The notes under the pieces were generated by a model. The model saw only the letters and a program-made list of their open reading frames with translations. It did no database searches and was not told where the DNA came from. From the NCBI GenBank assembly GCA_020634115.1, contig JACKCH010000028.1:1-35118 (forward strand): a stretch of DNA of 35,118 nt. Direction: 5' to 3'. The translations under genes and the position numbers were made by a program. This document shows positions 8,601 through 16,745 of this stretch, one piece after another (position 1 is the first letter of the stretch; each line of letters begins with the position of its first letter). The DNA is from Anaerolineaceae bacterium (GTDB lineage Bacteria > Chloroflexota > Anaerolineae > Aggregatilineales > Phototrophicaceae).

Positions 8601-9989
8601 CCGTTGTCGGTGCGTGCCGCCCTGCAAAACAGTATTAATGTGGCGGCGGTCAAAGCCTATGCCTTCATTGGCGCCGATCAGTTCCGGGCTTTATCGGAAC
8701 GGGTGGGGCTGCAATTCCTGGATGGGGCGGACTTCGGCCTGCCGACCGCTATCGGCGCGACCGAGGTCACGCTCTATAATATGATGACAGCCTACGGCAC
8801 GCTGTCCGCTAACGGCACCCGTCACGACCTCTTCGCCATCCGCCGCATCACTGACTCGGGCGGCGCGGACGCCGGGTGGATAGGTCAGCCGGAAGCGGTT
8901 CCCAACGCCATATCGCCGCAGTTGGCCTACCTGATGCAGAACATCCTGAGCGATGACTCAGCACGAGCAACCGTTTTCGGCCTGAACGGCCCGATGACGA
9001 TCCCCGGCTTCCCGACCAGCAACTTCGTAGCGACCAAGACCGGCACGAGCAATGACGCCCGCGACCTGTGGACGATGGGTTTCACCAAAAATGCAGTGGT
9101 CGGAGTATGGCTGGGACGGCACGACAACCAACCGACGCGGGTGACTGCGGCTTCTGTTGCTGCCGCTCCGATCTGGCAGCGGGTGATGCAGTTTACGCTC
9201 TCGACTATGAATAACCTGACCCGCTTCCAGGAAGTAACCGGTCTCAGCCACTATGACATTTGCGCGGATACCGGTACGCTGCCGCCGGCCAACTGTGCCG
9301 GGCTGCGGAATGAGGTTTTCATCGCTGCCCAGCCGCCGGCTGGCGCGGATCAAGCGTTTGTCGTCCAGGCGCAGATCGACTCGTGGACGGGATTACTGGC
9401 GAATGACCAGTGCAAGCGTAACGTCATTAACCAGACCTTTGTGAATATCACCGATCAGGCAGCGCTGGATTGGCTCAAAGGGGCGGGACTCGCGACAGCC
9501 CAACGCTTGGGTATCACCGACCCGACACACATCCAAATCCTGCCGACGGCATCCTGTGACACCAGCACGGAAATCCCGATTGCGGACTTCAACTACCCAT
9601 CCGGTGGGGAGACGCTGCAAGGGATTGTCAACGTCACCGGGTCGGCTTCAGCGACGACCACCTTCAGCCGTTACCAGCTTGTCGCCACTTCGGCGGCTAC
9701 CGGGCAGACCTACCAGATTGCCGGGCCGATCACCACGCCGGTAACGGGTGGTAATCTGGGGTCATGGGATACGCGGAATGTCCCCAATGGGACGTATGTG
9801 CTGGAGTTGCAGATGTTCGCCAACAACACCTACGCGGGGTACCTGACGCGGCAAGTCACCATCAATGTGAATAACCCGACGCCTACCACTGTGGTGATTC
9901 CGACGAACCCGCCACAGCTATTCCCGTCGGTCACGCCGCTGCCGTTTGACCAACCAACGGCGCCACCCACCATCGCACCGGGTGGATAG
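5658..9989 (+). CDS. Bifunctional class A penicillin-binding protein with long N- and C-terminal extensions
   Basis: This 1443-residue protein polymerises and cross-links peptidoglycan outside the membrane. Residues 1-525 are a cytoplasmic, Pro/Gln/Glu-rich region with four G[GA]W[HR]xP motifs (16-21, 25-30, 36-41, 59-64), two YARxQLxR repeats (about 224 and 263) and a WWMMG...WFRYD...W module (342-371). A membrane segment follows near 530-553. The GT51 domain has its catalytic Glu619 in LENERFFEDPGWD and the GASTITQQLARQL motif. The transpeptidase domain shows S924-AI-K927, S992-I-N994 and K1127-T-G. The last 250 residues hold paired cysteines, an Ig-like segment and a Thr/Pro-rich tail. Typical PBP1A proteins are about 700-900 residues, so roughly half of this one is extra. 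The gene appears to be a single unit closed by a strong terminator. Confidence 0.93.
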   Translation: MADQKQSQPEKSDFSGGWHTPQSPGGWHTPDTSGQGAWREPVRVRTLPEELEVEPEAEGAWHLPKPEDTVFTPDHETEIPVEAPPQPEPEMKPEDILSQQEVVPPAVLETFDDEDDDSAFSMSELVALASLVEQTPPPDILPGSAAPAVTATTTPQEESPATTGLSPAERALMQAAGGRTEPLSDLPLMEPAEKAASQPLERITSEEPEASTGQVGTVSGEPADYARRQLERLSNGEPTGATGQGTAPTPATPATAAASDPQAYAREQLARIQGGQPAAQPAVQPVAQPAAPVLTQQQQELLQKYQTTERQVSALRQQYRAGQLTREQFEEQLRGLLVLGENNVWWMMGAENDVWFRYDNQQAAWVEDTPQILALAGTAATSATGPQPVSDASLAYFSSEPVQSQEYTQPSQATPSQPDVFGQAIGGEMPLPKQVPVQDLDQTMVNPNAPYMAEYRQSEAPTQQNYNIAYPEETRLHDLMQAGPADDAIPTAHSAYDAAPNYAQALGQAAPHVEQVQEEERQRAIGTTLRFVAIGGALLALLVACGVVFLLVQYSNIANEYQPQIAALAAYQPAFQSVLIYDADDQLIATINSTEGGARTNVALKDISPFMVDAVLALENERFFEDPGWDQIAIARAFIQNLSSGQIESGASTITQQLARQLVLGNYDVTAQRKIQEIVIAAEISKQYEKADILELYLNEIYFGNQAYGVEAAAQFYFGHGADSLNLYESAFLTGIIQSPATYNPVIQPGESREAYGARRDEIFKRMDEVLKRMQEVGCMEFPGTGISVPPGGFCVTREIVEQNILQRTAIERREFTPITVNFRYPHFVQFVRDQVDRHYGENAMFRQGFKIYTTLESGIQDEAIRDLQLAVAQYGSAGVNTGAIMVTDPATGAILAMVGGPDFNNADIAGQVNNALTWQQPGSAIKPMVYAAALEGRDTNLDGVIDQYLTPASILWDVPTTFTNTVPAYTPTDFDGVYRGPLSVRAALQNSINVAAVKAYAFIGADQFRALSERVGLQFLDGADFGLPTAIGATEVTLYNMMTAYGTLSANGTRHDLFAIRRITDSGGADAGWIGQPEAVPNAISPQLAYLMQNILSDDSARATVFGLNGPMTIPGFPTSNFVATKTGTSNDARDLWTMGFTKNAVVGVWLGRHDNQPTRVTAASVAAAPIWQRVMQFTLSTMNNLTRFQEVTGLSHYDICADTGTLPPANCAGLRNEVFIAAQPPAGADQAFVVQAQIDSWTGLLANDQCKRNVINQTFVNITDQAALDWLKGAGLATAQRLGITDPTHIQILPTASCDTSTEIPIADFNYPSGGETLQGIVNVTGSASATTTFSRYQLVATSAATGQTYQIAGPITTPVTGGNLGSWDTRNVPNGTYVLELQMFANNTYAGYLTRQVTINVNNPTPTTVVIPTNPPQLFPSVTPLPFDQPTAPPTIAPGG

Positions 9990-10025
9990 TTCAGGCGGCA
10001 ATTCCATCATATCGGTTATGCAATC

Positions 10026-10057
10026 GTCCCCTCAGTGCATCGCTGAGGGGACTTTTT
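10026..10057 (+). terminator. Rho-independent terminator of the penicillin-binding protein gene
   Basis: GTCCCCTCAG (10026-10035) pairs perfectly with CTGAGGGGAC (10043-10052), with a 7-base loop and a TTTTT run (10053-10057). Confidence 0.92.
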
Positions 10058-10103
10058 ATTAAGAGGGACGATTCTTTTCTGCGCAGTGCAGAGCAGATTA
10101 AGA

Positions 10104-11570
10104 TCACTTCCGTCGTTGGAAGAACACGCCGAAAATCCCCGCTACCAGTGCCACAATCGCAATCAGGATCGCGGAAAGCCCGCCATCATCGCCGCCGCCA
10201 GACGGGTTGTCAGGTGGTGTGGCCGTTACCGGAACGTCGGTAGGGGGAATTGGCTCCGGTGTGGACTCGGCGGTGGGTTCCATCGTTGCCGGAGTGTCGG
10301 TAGGTGGGATTGGCTCGGCAGTAACCGCTTCCGTCGGTTCAGCCGTCGCCGGGGCGCTCCCCAACTGCAACCCGACGAGCAGCGGGTCATGGTCGGCGGC
10401 GCGGAACGGGTCAACTTGGTAGAAAATATCAATCTGGTTCTCAGTTTTATAGGCCTCGGTGTAGTCCAGTACCCGCGCTTCGTCCGCGTTGATGTGCCAT
10501 TCCGCCGCGCCGGTCACTTGCCCCGCCAGCGATTCGTTCGCCAGGGCATGGTCGAGGTTGCCGAACTGCCCGAAGAACACATACGAATAGGCTTCGTCAC
10601 CCACGTATTTTTCCAGCAGATTCGTATACCCTGCCGCCTCAATCATCGTAATCGGGTCTTCTTGCATGTAACTATTCAGATCGCCCATGATGAGAACATC
10701 CGGGTCGCCGCTGCCGGTGGGATCGGTTGCCAGCCATGCGGTCAGCGCCTGTGCTGATTCCACGCGCCCGGCGTTCCAGCAGCTCTGCCCATCCCCTTTA
10801 TCACCGTTGGCACTGGCGACAGATGGGCAGCTTCCCTTCGATTTGAAGTGATTTACCGCTAGCGTGAAGCGTTCGCCCGTTGCGATTGCGGCAAAGGTCT
10901 GGACAACCGGCGGACGAGCTAGTTGGAAGGCGTCCGAGTCATCCAGTGCAATCGCCGCGCCCACCGGCTCAACCGCCGCCGTCCGGTAGACAATGGCCGA
11001 GGTAATCAGGTCAGTGCCGGTGTAATCCGGCTGGACAAAGGCATACGTCCCCGGCGCGGTGGCGTCATTGAGGCCGTTCACCAGGTCTTGCAGGGCGCTG
11101 TCGGTTCCAAAGCCGTCATTCTCAACTTCCAGCAGGCCGATCACGTCCGCGTTCGTGCCGATAATCGACTGGATGATCTTCTGCCGCTGGCGCTCAAACT
11201 CGGATTCGGTGGCCGCGCCGCGTGCGGTGGGAAAACCGCCGCCTGCACCATCGCCGTTGAAGTAGTTCAGCACGTTCATGCTGGCGACACGCAGCGTCCC
11301 GCCCACGTCCGGCGCGGTTTCCGGGCGGGGATCGGCAAAGACGAATTCCACCGGGGCAGTGGGCTGGATACGGTATTCATCAGGCGGTGATCTACGACGC
11401 CGGTCAGCCTGGTGAGGTCGCCGGTTGCAGGGGTTGTCGCTCAGGCCCTGGGATAGCCACGGGTCGCGGTTCTGTTGCAGGTTGGCATCATCCAGCACCA
11501 CCGCCGCGGCCTACCGGGGCGCGGACGTTGACCAGCCGCGTAACCTCGCTAAGAGTGTGACGGTGGAATA
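10104..11570 (-). pseudogene. 5'-degraded extracellular endonuclease/exonuclease/phosphatase gene (ExeM/NucH-like)
   Basis: The intact 3' part encodes an EEP nuclease domain: RVASMNVLNYF, VIGLLEVEND, AVNHFKSKG, LIMGDLNSYM and DHDPLLVGL. A Thr/Pro linker containing two EPIPPTD repeats, a C-terminal membrane segment and RRK follow, so the product would be surface-anchored. The 5' part is broken. In-frame homology starts at VVLDDANLQQNRDP (near 11495). Between about 11385 and 11435 the plausible family sequence (TGDLTRLTGVVD) lies in another frame before EYRIQPT resumes the main frame. Further upstream SEVTRLVNVRAP (about 11510-11550) is in yet another frame. No signal peptide or start is visible, so exported secreted function looks lost. 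The longest open frame is 10104-11501. Clustered assembly errors would give the same picture. Confidence 0.7.
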
Positions 11571-11663
11571 GCCATCTTATAGAGCGTGTACCTCTGCCCG
11601 CACCGCCTGCCGCTCGTCGTCAGAGGGTTTCTGGCAAGTTTTGAGTTATGGGTTATTTTTGGC

Positions 11664-11722
11664 GGACGCCAAGAATGGCGTCCCTACGAATGCCGGTGGT
11701 AGGGACAGGCTTCTGCCTGTCC
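11664..11722. repeat. Double-hairpin intergenic element, copy 2 (GTAGGG family)
   Basis: GGACGCCA (11664-11671) pairs with TGGCGTCC (11676-11683), running into CCCTAC (11682-11687). After 11 bases GTAGGG (11699-11704) overlaps GGACAGGC (11703-11710), which pairs with GCCTGTCC (11715-11722). Two perfect 8-bp hairpins are thus joined by facing CCCTAC and GTAGGG words. It lies in the gap between the broken nuclease gene and the TIR-Macro gene. Confidence 0.75.
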
Positions 11723-11787
11723 GTTGACCAGCAACCAGGTCTATTTTCACAAGAGAATGATGACGGATTGCGTACAGAATCCGCCTT

Positions 11788-13341
11788 TTATTCAGGGTCT
11801 ACGGCTACCGGCTCAATCAAATCGGGAATCCGCCCGAAAATCCGCTCCAGATCGCGCTTGTCACGGGACATATACGCCACAAAATACACCTCTTCAATCA
11901 GGGTGTGGCGCGACCCGTATTCCAGGTACTCAATCGCCCGTTCGACCAGGACTTCCGCCACATCATTAAAATGTCCCTGGCCTTTGCCCGCGCCCAACAC
12001 CGGGAAAACCACGCGCTTGAGCGGGCGACCATAGCGGTACAAGGCTTCGTTGAGCATATCCACCCGCTCTAACACGTTGGTCACGCAGCGGCCAAGCTGG
12101 ATATGGGTGGTGGCCTCAAATTCCTGGTCTTGCATATCGTCTCGGGTTAAGACTGAAACCACATGCAAAATGTGCCGGATGTGATTATTCGCCAACGCCC
12201 CCGCCGAAGTCACAATCACCGTTGCCGGGTCTACCGGGTTTTCCAGGCATTCCCGCGCTGTAGTCAGTTCATCGTCCACCGTGAAGTCCACCAGATCGCC
12301 TTTTTCATTCCGCCGCGCCCCGGCATAATTCAGCGCCGCCGAAACCGAACGCGCCGTGCGATCCATCATCAGGTGAATGTTCTCGCTGTTCACCAACACA
12401 TCCACATCCAGCAATTCGGCAATGTTCCCGGTTGCGATACCCACCGATTTATCCGGGCGACGCAGCAGGGGATAACGTTTATCCAGTGTGGCGACCATAC
12501 CGCCGGCGCTCTCCTGAAACAGGGTGGCAATCGTCCCCAGTGAAATCGCGCTCTTTTTACGATCTGTCAGGACGGCAATCAGTTGGGCCAGGGGATGCGT
12601 GAATGATTCGCTAAAGTCCACCGTTTGCGCCTCAGCGTCCCGAAAGAAAGTGCGGGCATCGTCCTGGAGCAGCACCGGGACGATTTCCCTACCGGCTTCG
12701 ATATAGCTCTGCCACTCGCCCAGCCGCTTGCGCGATTTCACGCTGGCCCGCGAGACAACGGCGATCATCTGCTCACTGTTGGCAATCGCTTCACGAACTG
12801 CCTGCGACCAGTTCCCCCCGGCAGGGATGTCGCGGTGGTCAACAAATATCTCAATACCGCGCTGCTGGAGTTCGTCGGCCAGCCGGTCTACAAATAAATC
12901 ATCTTCGGTGTTATGGCTGATATACACCAGCCCCTTGTGCTTGACAGTGGGGATGACCTCGGTGCTTTCAACCGCTTTCCGCAAACGCTCGAAAAACCGC
13001 TCATCCGGCAGTTCCCCCGGCTTCACTTGAATCGCCTGGACGTTAATGAGCAGGTCGAACACCTCCTGTCCCAATTGCAGGGGGAAAATCGGGCGTTCGT
13101 ACTTGTGCGCCATCAGGATTTCTTTTTCCACCCACAGGGATTGCTCGGCTTCGGGCGTCATCACCACGATCACTGCCGAACTGGTGCGGATCGCGTTCTG
13201 AATCGACGCGAACCAGCGCGGGTCGCCCGGCTCAATGTGTTTATCAAACCACACGTTAAAATCACGTGCCTTGAGAGCCGTCTTGAGTGTTTCAACGTAA
13301 GGCGTATCGGCATGGTTATAGCTAATAAAAATATGCGCCAT
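11788..13341 (-). CDS. TIR-TIR-Macro domain fusion protein
   Basis: This 517-residue protein has two TIR domains and a macro domain. TIR1 (about 1-125) opens HIFISYNHAD and has SLWVEKEILMA, where Glu74 aligns with the catalytic glutamate of SARM1 (WVHKEIV). TIR2 (about 136-260) opens LVYISHNTEDD and keeps a candidate Glu209 in LGEWQSYIEA. The macro domain (about 299-503) shows GIATGNI, DVDVLVNSENIHL, a gap where GGG-type macros differ, VIVTSAGAL and the phosphate-binding loop LGAGKGQGHF (449-458). TIR domains of this kind cleave NAD+ and macro domains bind or remove ADP-ribose products, so a single chain may make and read a nucleotide signal; this is inference. AGGG 8 bases before ATG 13341 supports the start. 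No partner effector gene is adjacent. The gene is divergent from corA. Confidence 0.9.
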   Translation of the reverse strand: MAHIFISYNHADTPYVETLKTALKARDFNVWFDKHIEPGDPRWFASIQNAIRTSSAVIVVMTPEAEQSLWVEKEILMAHKYERPIFPLQLGQEVFDLLINVQAIQVKPGELPDERFFERLRKAVESTEVIPTVKHKGLVYISHNTEDDLFVDRLADELQQRGIEIFVDHRDIPAGGNWSQAVREAIANSEQMIAVVSRASVKSRKRLGEWQSYIEAGREIVPVLLQDDARTFFRDAEAQTVDFSESFTHPLAQLIAVLTDRKKSAISLGTIATLFQESAGGMVATLDKRYPLLRRPDKSVGIATGNIAELLDVDVLVNSENIHLMMDRTARSVSAALNYAGARRNEKGDLVDFTVDDELTTARECLENPVDPATVIVTSAGALANNHIRHILHVVSVLTRDDMQDQEFEATTHIQLGRCVTNVLERVDMLNEALYRYGRPLKRVVFPVLGAGKGQGHFNDVAEVLVERAIEYLEYGSRHTLIEEVYFVAYMSRDKRDLERIFGRIPDLIEPVAVDPE

Positions 13342-13492
13342 AGAGCTACCCTGTATTGGTTGTCACTTAATAGGGGACTTTGGATGATTGTACCGCATCA
13401 AGCAGCAGAACCAAACAAATTTCCTTAACGGGAATACGACTGCTCCCTGCCCCCCCATTTGCGGCGGGCGGCAGGCTGTATCATAATGACCC

Positions 13493-13521
13493 TTGTGACC
13501 GCTGCGCCCTTCTTCTATGAT
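13493..13521 (+). promoter_or_regulatory. Promoter of the corA-rnd operon
   Basis: TTGTGA (13493-13498), 17 bases, then TATGAT (13516-13521). Transcription would start near 13528, 30-50 bases before corA. Confidence 0.6.
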
Positions 13522-13574
13522 TGCCACGTCTATAACGGCGCACCCTGCCCTGTTGGTAGATGGTTCCATTGGCT

Positions 13575-14495
13575 ATGACCACTGTCGAAATCACCCACAA
13601 TCGATTCACCTGGACGAACATCATCGCGCCGGACGCCGACGACGTGGAACGCCTGCGCCTGGCGCAGCCCTACATCCACCCGCTGAACCTGGAAGACCTC
13701 ACCAGCCCCCTGGAGCGCCCAAAGATTGACGAACAGGATGAATACCTGTTTGTGGTGATGCACTTCCCAGTCTGGGACGCGGCGCACCGCCTCTCCCGCG
13801 CCAGCGAGATTGAATTCATCGTGGGTCGCAACTTCCTGGTGACGGCCCATGACGGCACGCTCAAGGCACTGAACCAGCTATTTGAACGCTGTCAGCAGGA
13901 CGCCGATGAGCGCCAGAAGATCATGGGACGGGGCGCGAACGACGCTTTTTACGTGATTGTGGACGTGCTGGTGGATTACATTTTCCCGATTCTGCGTAAG
14001 GTGGATGGCAATATCCAGGCCATTGAGGAAGACATCTTCACGTCGGATGCCCGCCAGATTATCCAGGACATCGCCATCGCCCGCCGGGACATCATCGCGC
14101 TACGCCGCATCATCCGCCACCAAGTTCCAATCGTGGAGCAGTTAGAAGCCACCGAACACCCCATCATGCGCGAGGAACTGGAAGAATACTTCGGCGACAC
14201 GGTAGACCACCTGCATAAAGCGCGAGACATCATTGACGAGAACGCGGAGATCATCACCGGGCTTTCCGACACCGCCAACACGCTCGCCAACCACCGGATT
14301 AACGAAGTGATGCGGGTGCTGACCGTGATTTCGGTGATTATGCTGCCGCTCACGCTGGTTTCCGGCATTTACGGCATGAATTTTGAAGTGCTTCCCCTGG
14401 ATAACCATCCCTTCGGCTTTCTTGTCATCATCGGATTGATGGTGACATTGGCAGTTTCTATGTTAATTTATTTTCGACGGCGTCACTGGTTATGA
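13575..14495 (+). CDS. corA: CorA-family magnesium/cobalt transporter
   Basis: This 306-residue protein is a divalent-cation channel of the CorA/MIT family, acting as a membrane pentamer. The long N-terminal cytoplasmic region contains an extended helical section (EEDIFTSDARQIIQDIAIARRDIIALRR region). Two C-terminal membrane segments follow, the first ending in the signature YGMN (Gly267-Met-Asn269), and the chain ends with the basic tail YFRRRHWL. Two starts are possible. ATG 13575 (MTTVEITHN) fits the usual family N-terminus, and ATG 13560 would add MVPLA; neither has a strong Shine-Dalgarno sequence. Its stop codon overlaps the next gene's start (ATGA, 14492-14495), so the two are translationally coupled. 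Confidence 0.92.
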   Translation: MTTVEITHNRFTWTNIIAPDADDVERLRLAQPYIHPLNLEDLTSPLERPKIDEQDEYLFVVMHFPVWDAAHRLSRASEIEFIVGRNFLVTAHDGTLKALNQLFERCQQDADERQKIMGRGANDAFYVIVDVLVDYIFPILRKVDGNIQAIEEDIFTSDARQIIQDIAIARRDIIALRRIIRHQVPIVEQLEATEHPIMREELEEYFGDTVDHLHKARDIIDENAEIITGLSDTANTLANHRINEVMRVLTVISVIMLPLTLVSGIYGMNFEVLPLDNHPFGFLVIIGLMVTLAVSMLIYFRRRHWL

Positions 14496-15643
14496 TTAAA
14501 TGGCCCTTCCCCCGTGCAGCGTATATTGACCACGACAAAACGTTTCGCCCTCTCATGGAAAAACTTGCGCAAGAACCGCTGCTGGCAATTGATACCGAAT
14601 CCAACAGCCTGTATGCCTATCGCAGCCGGGTCTGTTTAATTCAAATATCCACTCGCAAAACAGATTACATCCTCGACCCGTTGCGGATTGCGGATTTATC
14701 CCCGTTTGGGGTACTGCTGGCGAACCCGCGCATCGAAAAAATCTTCCATGCCGCCGAGTACGACCTGGTGGGATTGAAGCGGGATTATGGTTTTGAACTG
14801 CATAACCTGTTTGATACGATGGTCGCAGCGCGAATCTGTGGGATTAAGGGGGTTGGCCTGGGTGCGATGCTTACCAATTACGTCAGTTCCTCGATTCCTC
14901 TGGATAAAAGCCACCAGCGCGACGACTGGGGACAGCGCCCGCTTTCCGAAAGCAGTCTGCTGTATGCCCAGATGGACACCCACTACCTGCCCGCCTTGCG
15001 TGACCGGCTGCATGTTGAACTGAAACGGCGCGGCCATTTGGCGGAAGCGTTGGAACTTTTTGAGGAAACCAGCACCGTCCCGCTGATTAACCCGGAAGTT
15101 GACCCGGAAGGCTACTGGAAAATCGGGATTCCCCGCAGTCTCAACCGGCGGCAAATGGCGATCCTGCGGCGGCTGTATCTACTACGCGAAGAACTGGCCG
15201 AAGAACTGGATACCCCTCCCTTTAAGGTCATGAATGACTCGGTCTTGGTGGCGATTACCGAGGCCAACCTCAGCAGCCTCCGCGACCTGTACTACGTGCG
15301 CGGGCTGTCTGATTCCCAGGTTGCCCGCTATGGCGAGGATATTATGGCGGCGGTGGAGGCGGGCAAAGAGGACAAAGCGCCCCGGCCACCGAAACCCACA
15401 CCGCCTTCCGACCCGGCATTGGTGGAACGCTATACGACGCTGCTGGACTGGCGCAAACATCACGCCCGCCAGCGGGGAGTCGAGTCGGATATTGTGATTT
15501 CCAAGGGGGCGCTGTGGGCGATTGCGGGGCGTTACCCGCATACGCTGCACGAACTGGAAGGCATCCCTGGGCTTGGCCCCTGGCGGCTGGAAACCTACGG
15601 CGTTTCCCTGTTAGATGCGCTCAAAAACATGAACGGGAAGTGA
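14492..15643 (+). CDS. rnd: Ribonuclease D-like 3'-5' exonuclease with HRDC domain
   Basis: This 383-residue cytoplasmic protein trims RNA 3' ends, classically tRNA precursors. The DEDDy nuclease domain occupies about 1-190: Asp34 and Glu36 in LAIDTESNS, Asp91 in HAAEYDLVG, and Tyr158 with Asp162 in YAQMDTHYL. A linker and an HRDC helical domain (about 310-378, ending LEGIPGLGPWRLETYG) follow. Length and domain order match RNase D. The start overlaps the corA stop by the ATGA arrangement. The gene converges on azlD with only 3 bases between the two stop codons. Confidence 0.92.
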   Translation: MIKWPFPRAAYIDHDKTFRPLMEKLAQEPLLAIDTESNSLYAYRSRVCLIQISTRKTDYILDPLRIADLSPFGVLLANPRIEKIFHAAEYDLVGLKRDYGFELHNLFDTMVAARICGIKGVGLGAMLTNYVSSSIPLDKSHQRDDWGQRPLSESSLLYAQMDTHYLPALRDRLHVELKRRGHLAEALELFEETSTVPLINPEVDPEGYWKIGIPRSLNRRQMAILRRLYLLREELAEELDTPPFKVMNDSVLVAITEANLSSLRDLYYVRGLSDSQVARYGEDIMAAVEAGKEDKAPRPPKPTPPSDPALVERYTTLLDWRKHHARQRGVESDIVISKGALWAIAGRYPHTLHELEGIPGLGPWRLETYGVSLLDALKNMNGK

Positions 15644-15660
15644 CGCTCACGCTCCCAGTT
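15632..15660. other. Imperfect palindrome spanning two convergent stop codons
   Basis: AAC (15632-15634), GGGA (15635-15638), TGA (15641-15643), then TCA (15647-15649), TCCC (15653-15656), GTT (15658-15660) are arranged symmetrically. The two stop codons (TGA of rnd, TCA of azlD on the other strand) would pair with each other in a stem. No T tract is present. It may serve as a shared 3' end, but the pairing is discontinuous. Confidence 0.4.
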
Positions 15661-15982
15661 GTAGCAGCAACCAGCGCCACGCCCACAAGAAGGCCATCCC
15701 CAGGACAATCGTGAGCAGCACGTTTTTGCTGCGCCACGCCACCACCCCGGCGACGATCCCCGCCACGAGATAGCTGTTCGTCAGCGCCAGATTCAGGCTG
15801 CCTTGCTCCCCGTTCAGCAGCACGGCGGGCAGGATGATCGCGGACAGCACGGCGGGCGGCACAAACCGCAGCGCCCGGAAAACCGGCCCCGGCAGCTCGA
15901 CCCGGCCTAAGAGCGCCATCACCCCATAACGGGGGATGAACGTCACCAGCAGCATCCCAACGATCAGAGCGAACTCATTCAT
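15647..15982 (-). CDS. azlD: AzlD-family branched-chain amino acid exporter subunit
   Basis: This small membrane protein of 111 residues has about four hydrophobic segments (MNEFALIVGMLLVTFIPRY; VPPAVLSAIILPAVL; NSYLVAGIVAGVVAW; VLLTIVLGMAFLWAW). The FIPR and RFVPPAVLSAI runs are typical of AzlD. With AzlC it forms a two-part exporter of branched-chain amino acids or analogues (as in YgaZH and BrnFE). Its start overlaps the azlC 3' end by 8 bases, so the pair is translated together. Confidence 0.9.
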   Translation of the reverse strand: MNEFALIVGMLLVTFIPRYGVMALLGRVELPGPVFRALRFVPPAVLSAIILPAVLLNGEQGSLNLALTNSYLVAGIVAGVVAWRSKNVLLTIVLGMAFLWAWRWLLLQLGA

Positions 15983-16739
15983 GTGGGCCTCCCCCGGCGG
16001 ATTCGGGTTGCGGCGAAGTCCGTTTCGCGTCCTGGGGCAGCAGCGCCTCGGCGATCACCCCGGCAGCCACGCCCAGCAGCGTCGCCAAAATCAGCCCCAG
16101 CTTATGCTCCAGCCCGTTGAGCAGCACCGCGCTGATGCCCGCCACCACCGCTGAAAGCAGCAGCGGGCGGCTTTTGATGAGGACGATCAGCATCCCGATA
16201 AAGGTGACGGTAATCGCAAAATCCAGCCCCCAGTCACGCATATCGGGGATGGTCTGCCCGGCGATGATGCCCAGCAGCGTACACAACTGCCAGTTGGTAT
16301 ACATGAACACCGCTGAACCAAGATAGTACCAGTGTTTATAGGGCGACTCGTCCGGCTGAGTGTAGCGCGTGATGACCACCACAAACGACTCGTCGGTCAG
16401 CCAGAAACCCAACGGCAGCAGCCATTTCTGCGGCAGGCGTTTGACATACGGCGCGAGGCTGGCACTGTAGAGGGCGTGGCGCAGATTGACAATGAACGTC
16501 GTGAAGACGATGACGGCGACTCCGGCATGGTCGGCCACCAGCCCGGCAGCGATGAACTGTGCTGACCCGGCGAACACAAAGAGCGACATGCCCATTGTCC
16601 CGGCCATTGACAGACCGCTGGCAACGCCGAATGCGCCGAAGATGATGCCGAAGGGAATCGCGCCCACCACCAGCGGCACAGTGGCTTTGAATCCGGCCCA
16701 GAATTCGCCCCGGCGCGTGGGGATAATCGCTTGATTCAT
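15975..16739 (-). CDS. azlC: AzlC-family branched-chain amino acid exporter subunit
   Basis: This 254-residue integral membrane protein of the AzlC/YgaZ/BrnF family shows TVPLVVGAIPFGIIFGAFG, FVFAGSAQFIAAGL and FIVNLRHALYSASL, all family landmarks, and LGFWLTDESFVV. It works with AzlD. It starts 6 bases after the stop of the PNPOx-like gene, with the GGGG of the upstream gene's last codons as ribosome-binding site, so the three genes form one operon. The C-terminal tail (KRTSPQPESAGGGPHE) is polar. Confidence 0.92.
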   Translation of the reverse strand: MNQAIIPTRRGEFWAGFKATVPLVVGAIPFGIIFGAFGVASGLSMAGTMGMSLFVFAGSAQFIAAGLVADHAGVAVIVFTTFIVNLRHALYSASLAPYVKRLPQKWLLPLGFWLTDESFVVVITRYTQPDESPYKHWYYLGSAVFMYTNWQLCTLLGIIAGQTIPDMRDWGLDFAITVTFIGMLIVLIKSRPLLLSAVVAGISAVLLNGLEHKLGLILATLLGVAAGVIAEALLPQDAKRTSPQPESAGGGPHE

Positions 16740-16745
16740 GCTGAT

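Noticed and set aside
10207..10422. Tandem Gly/Val/Ser-rich plus-strand frame at the nuclease C-terminus
   Set aside because: It reflects the duplicated EPIPPTD linker on the other strand; the repeat is within the nuclease gene.
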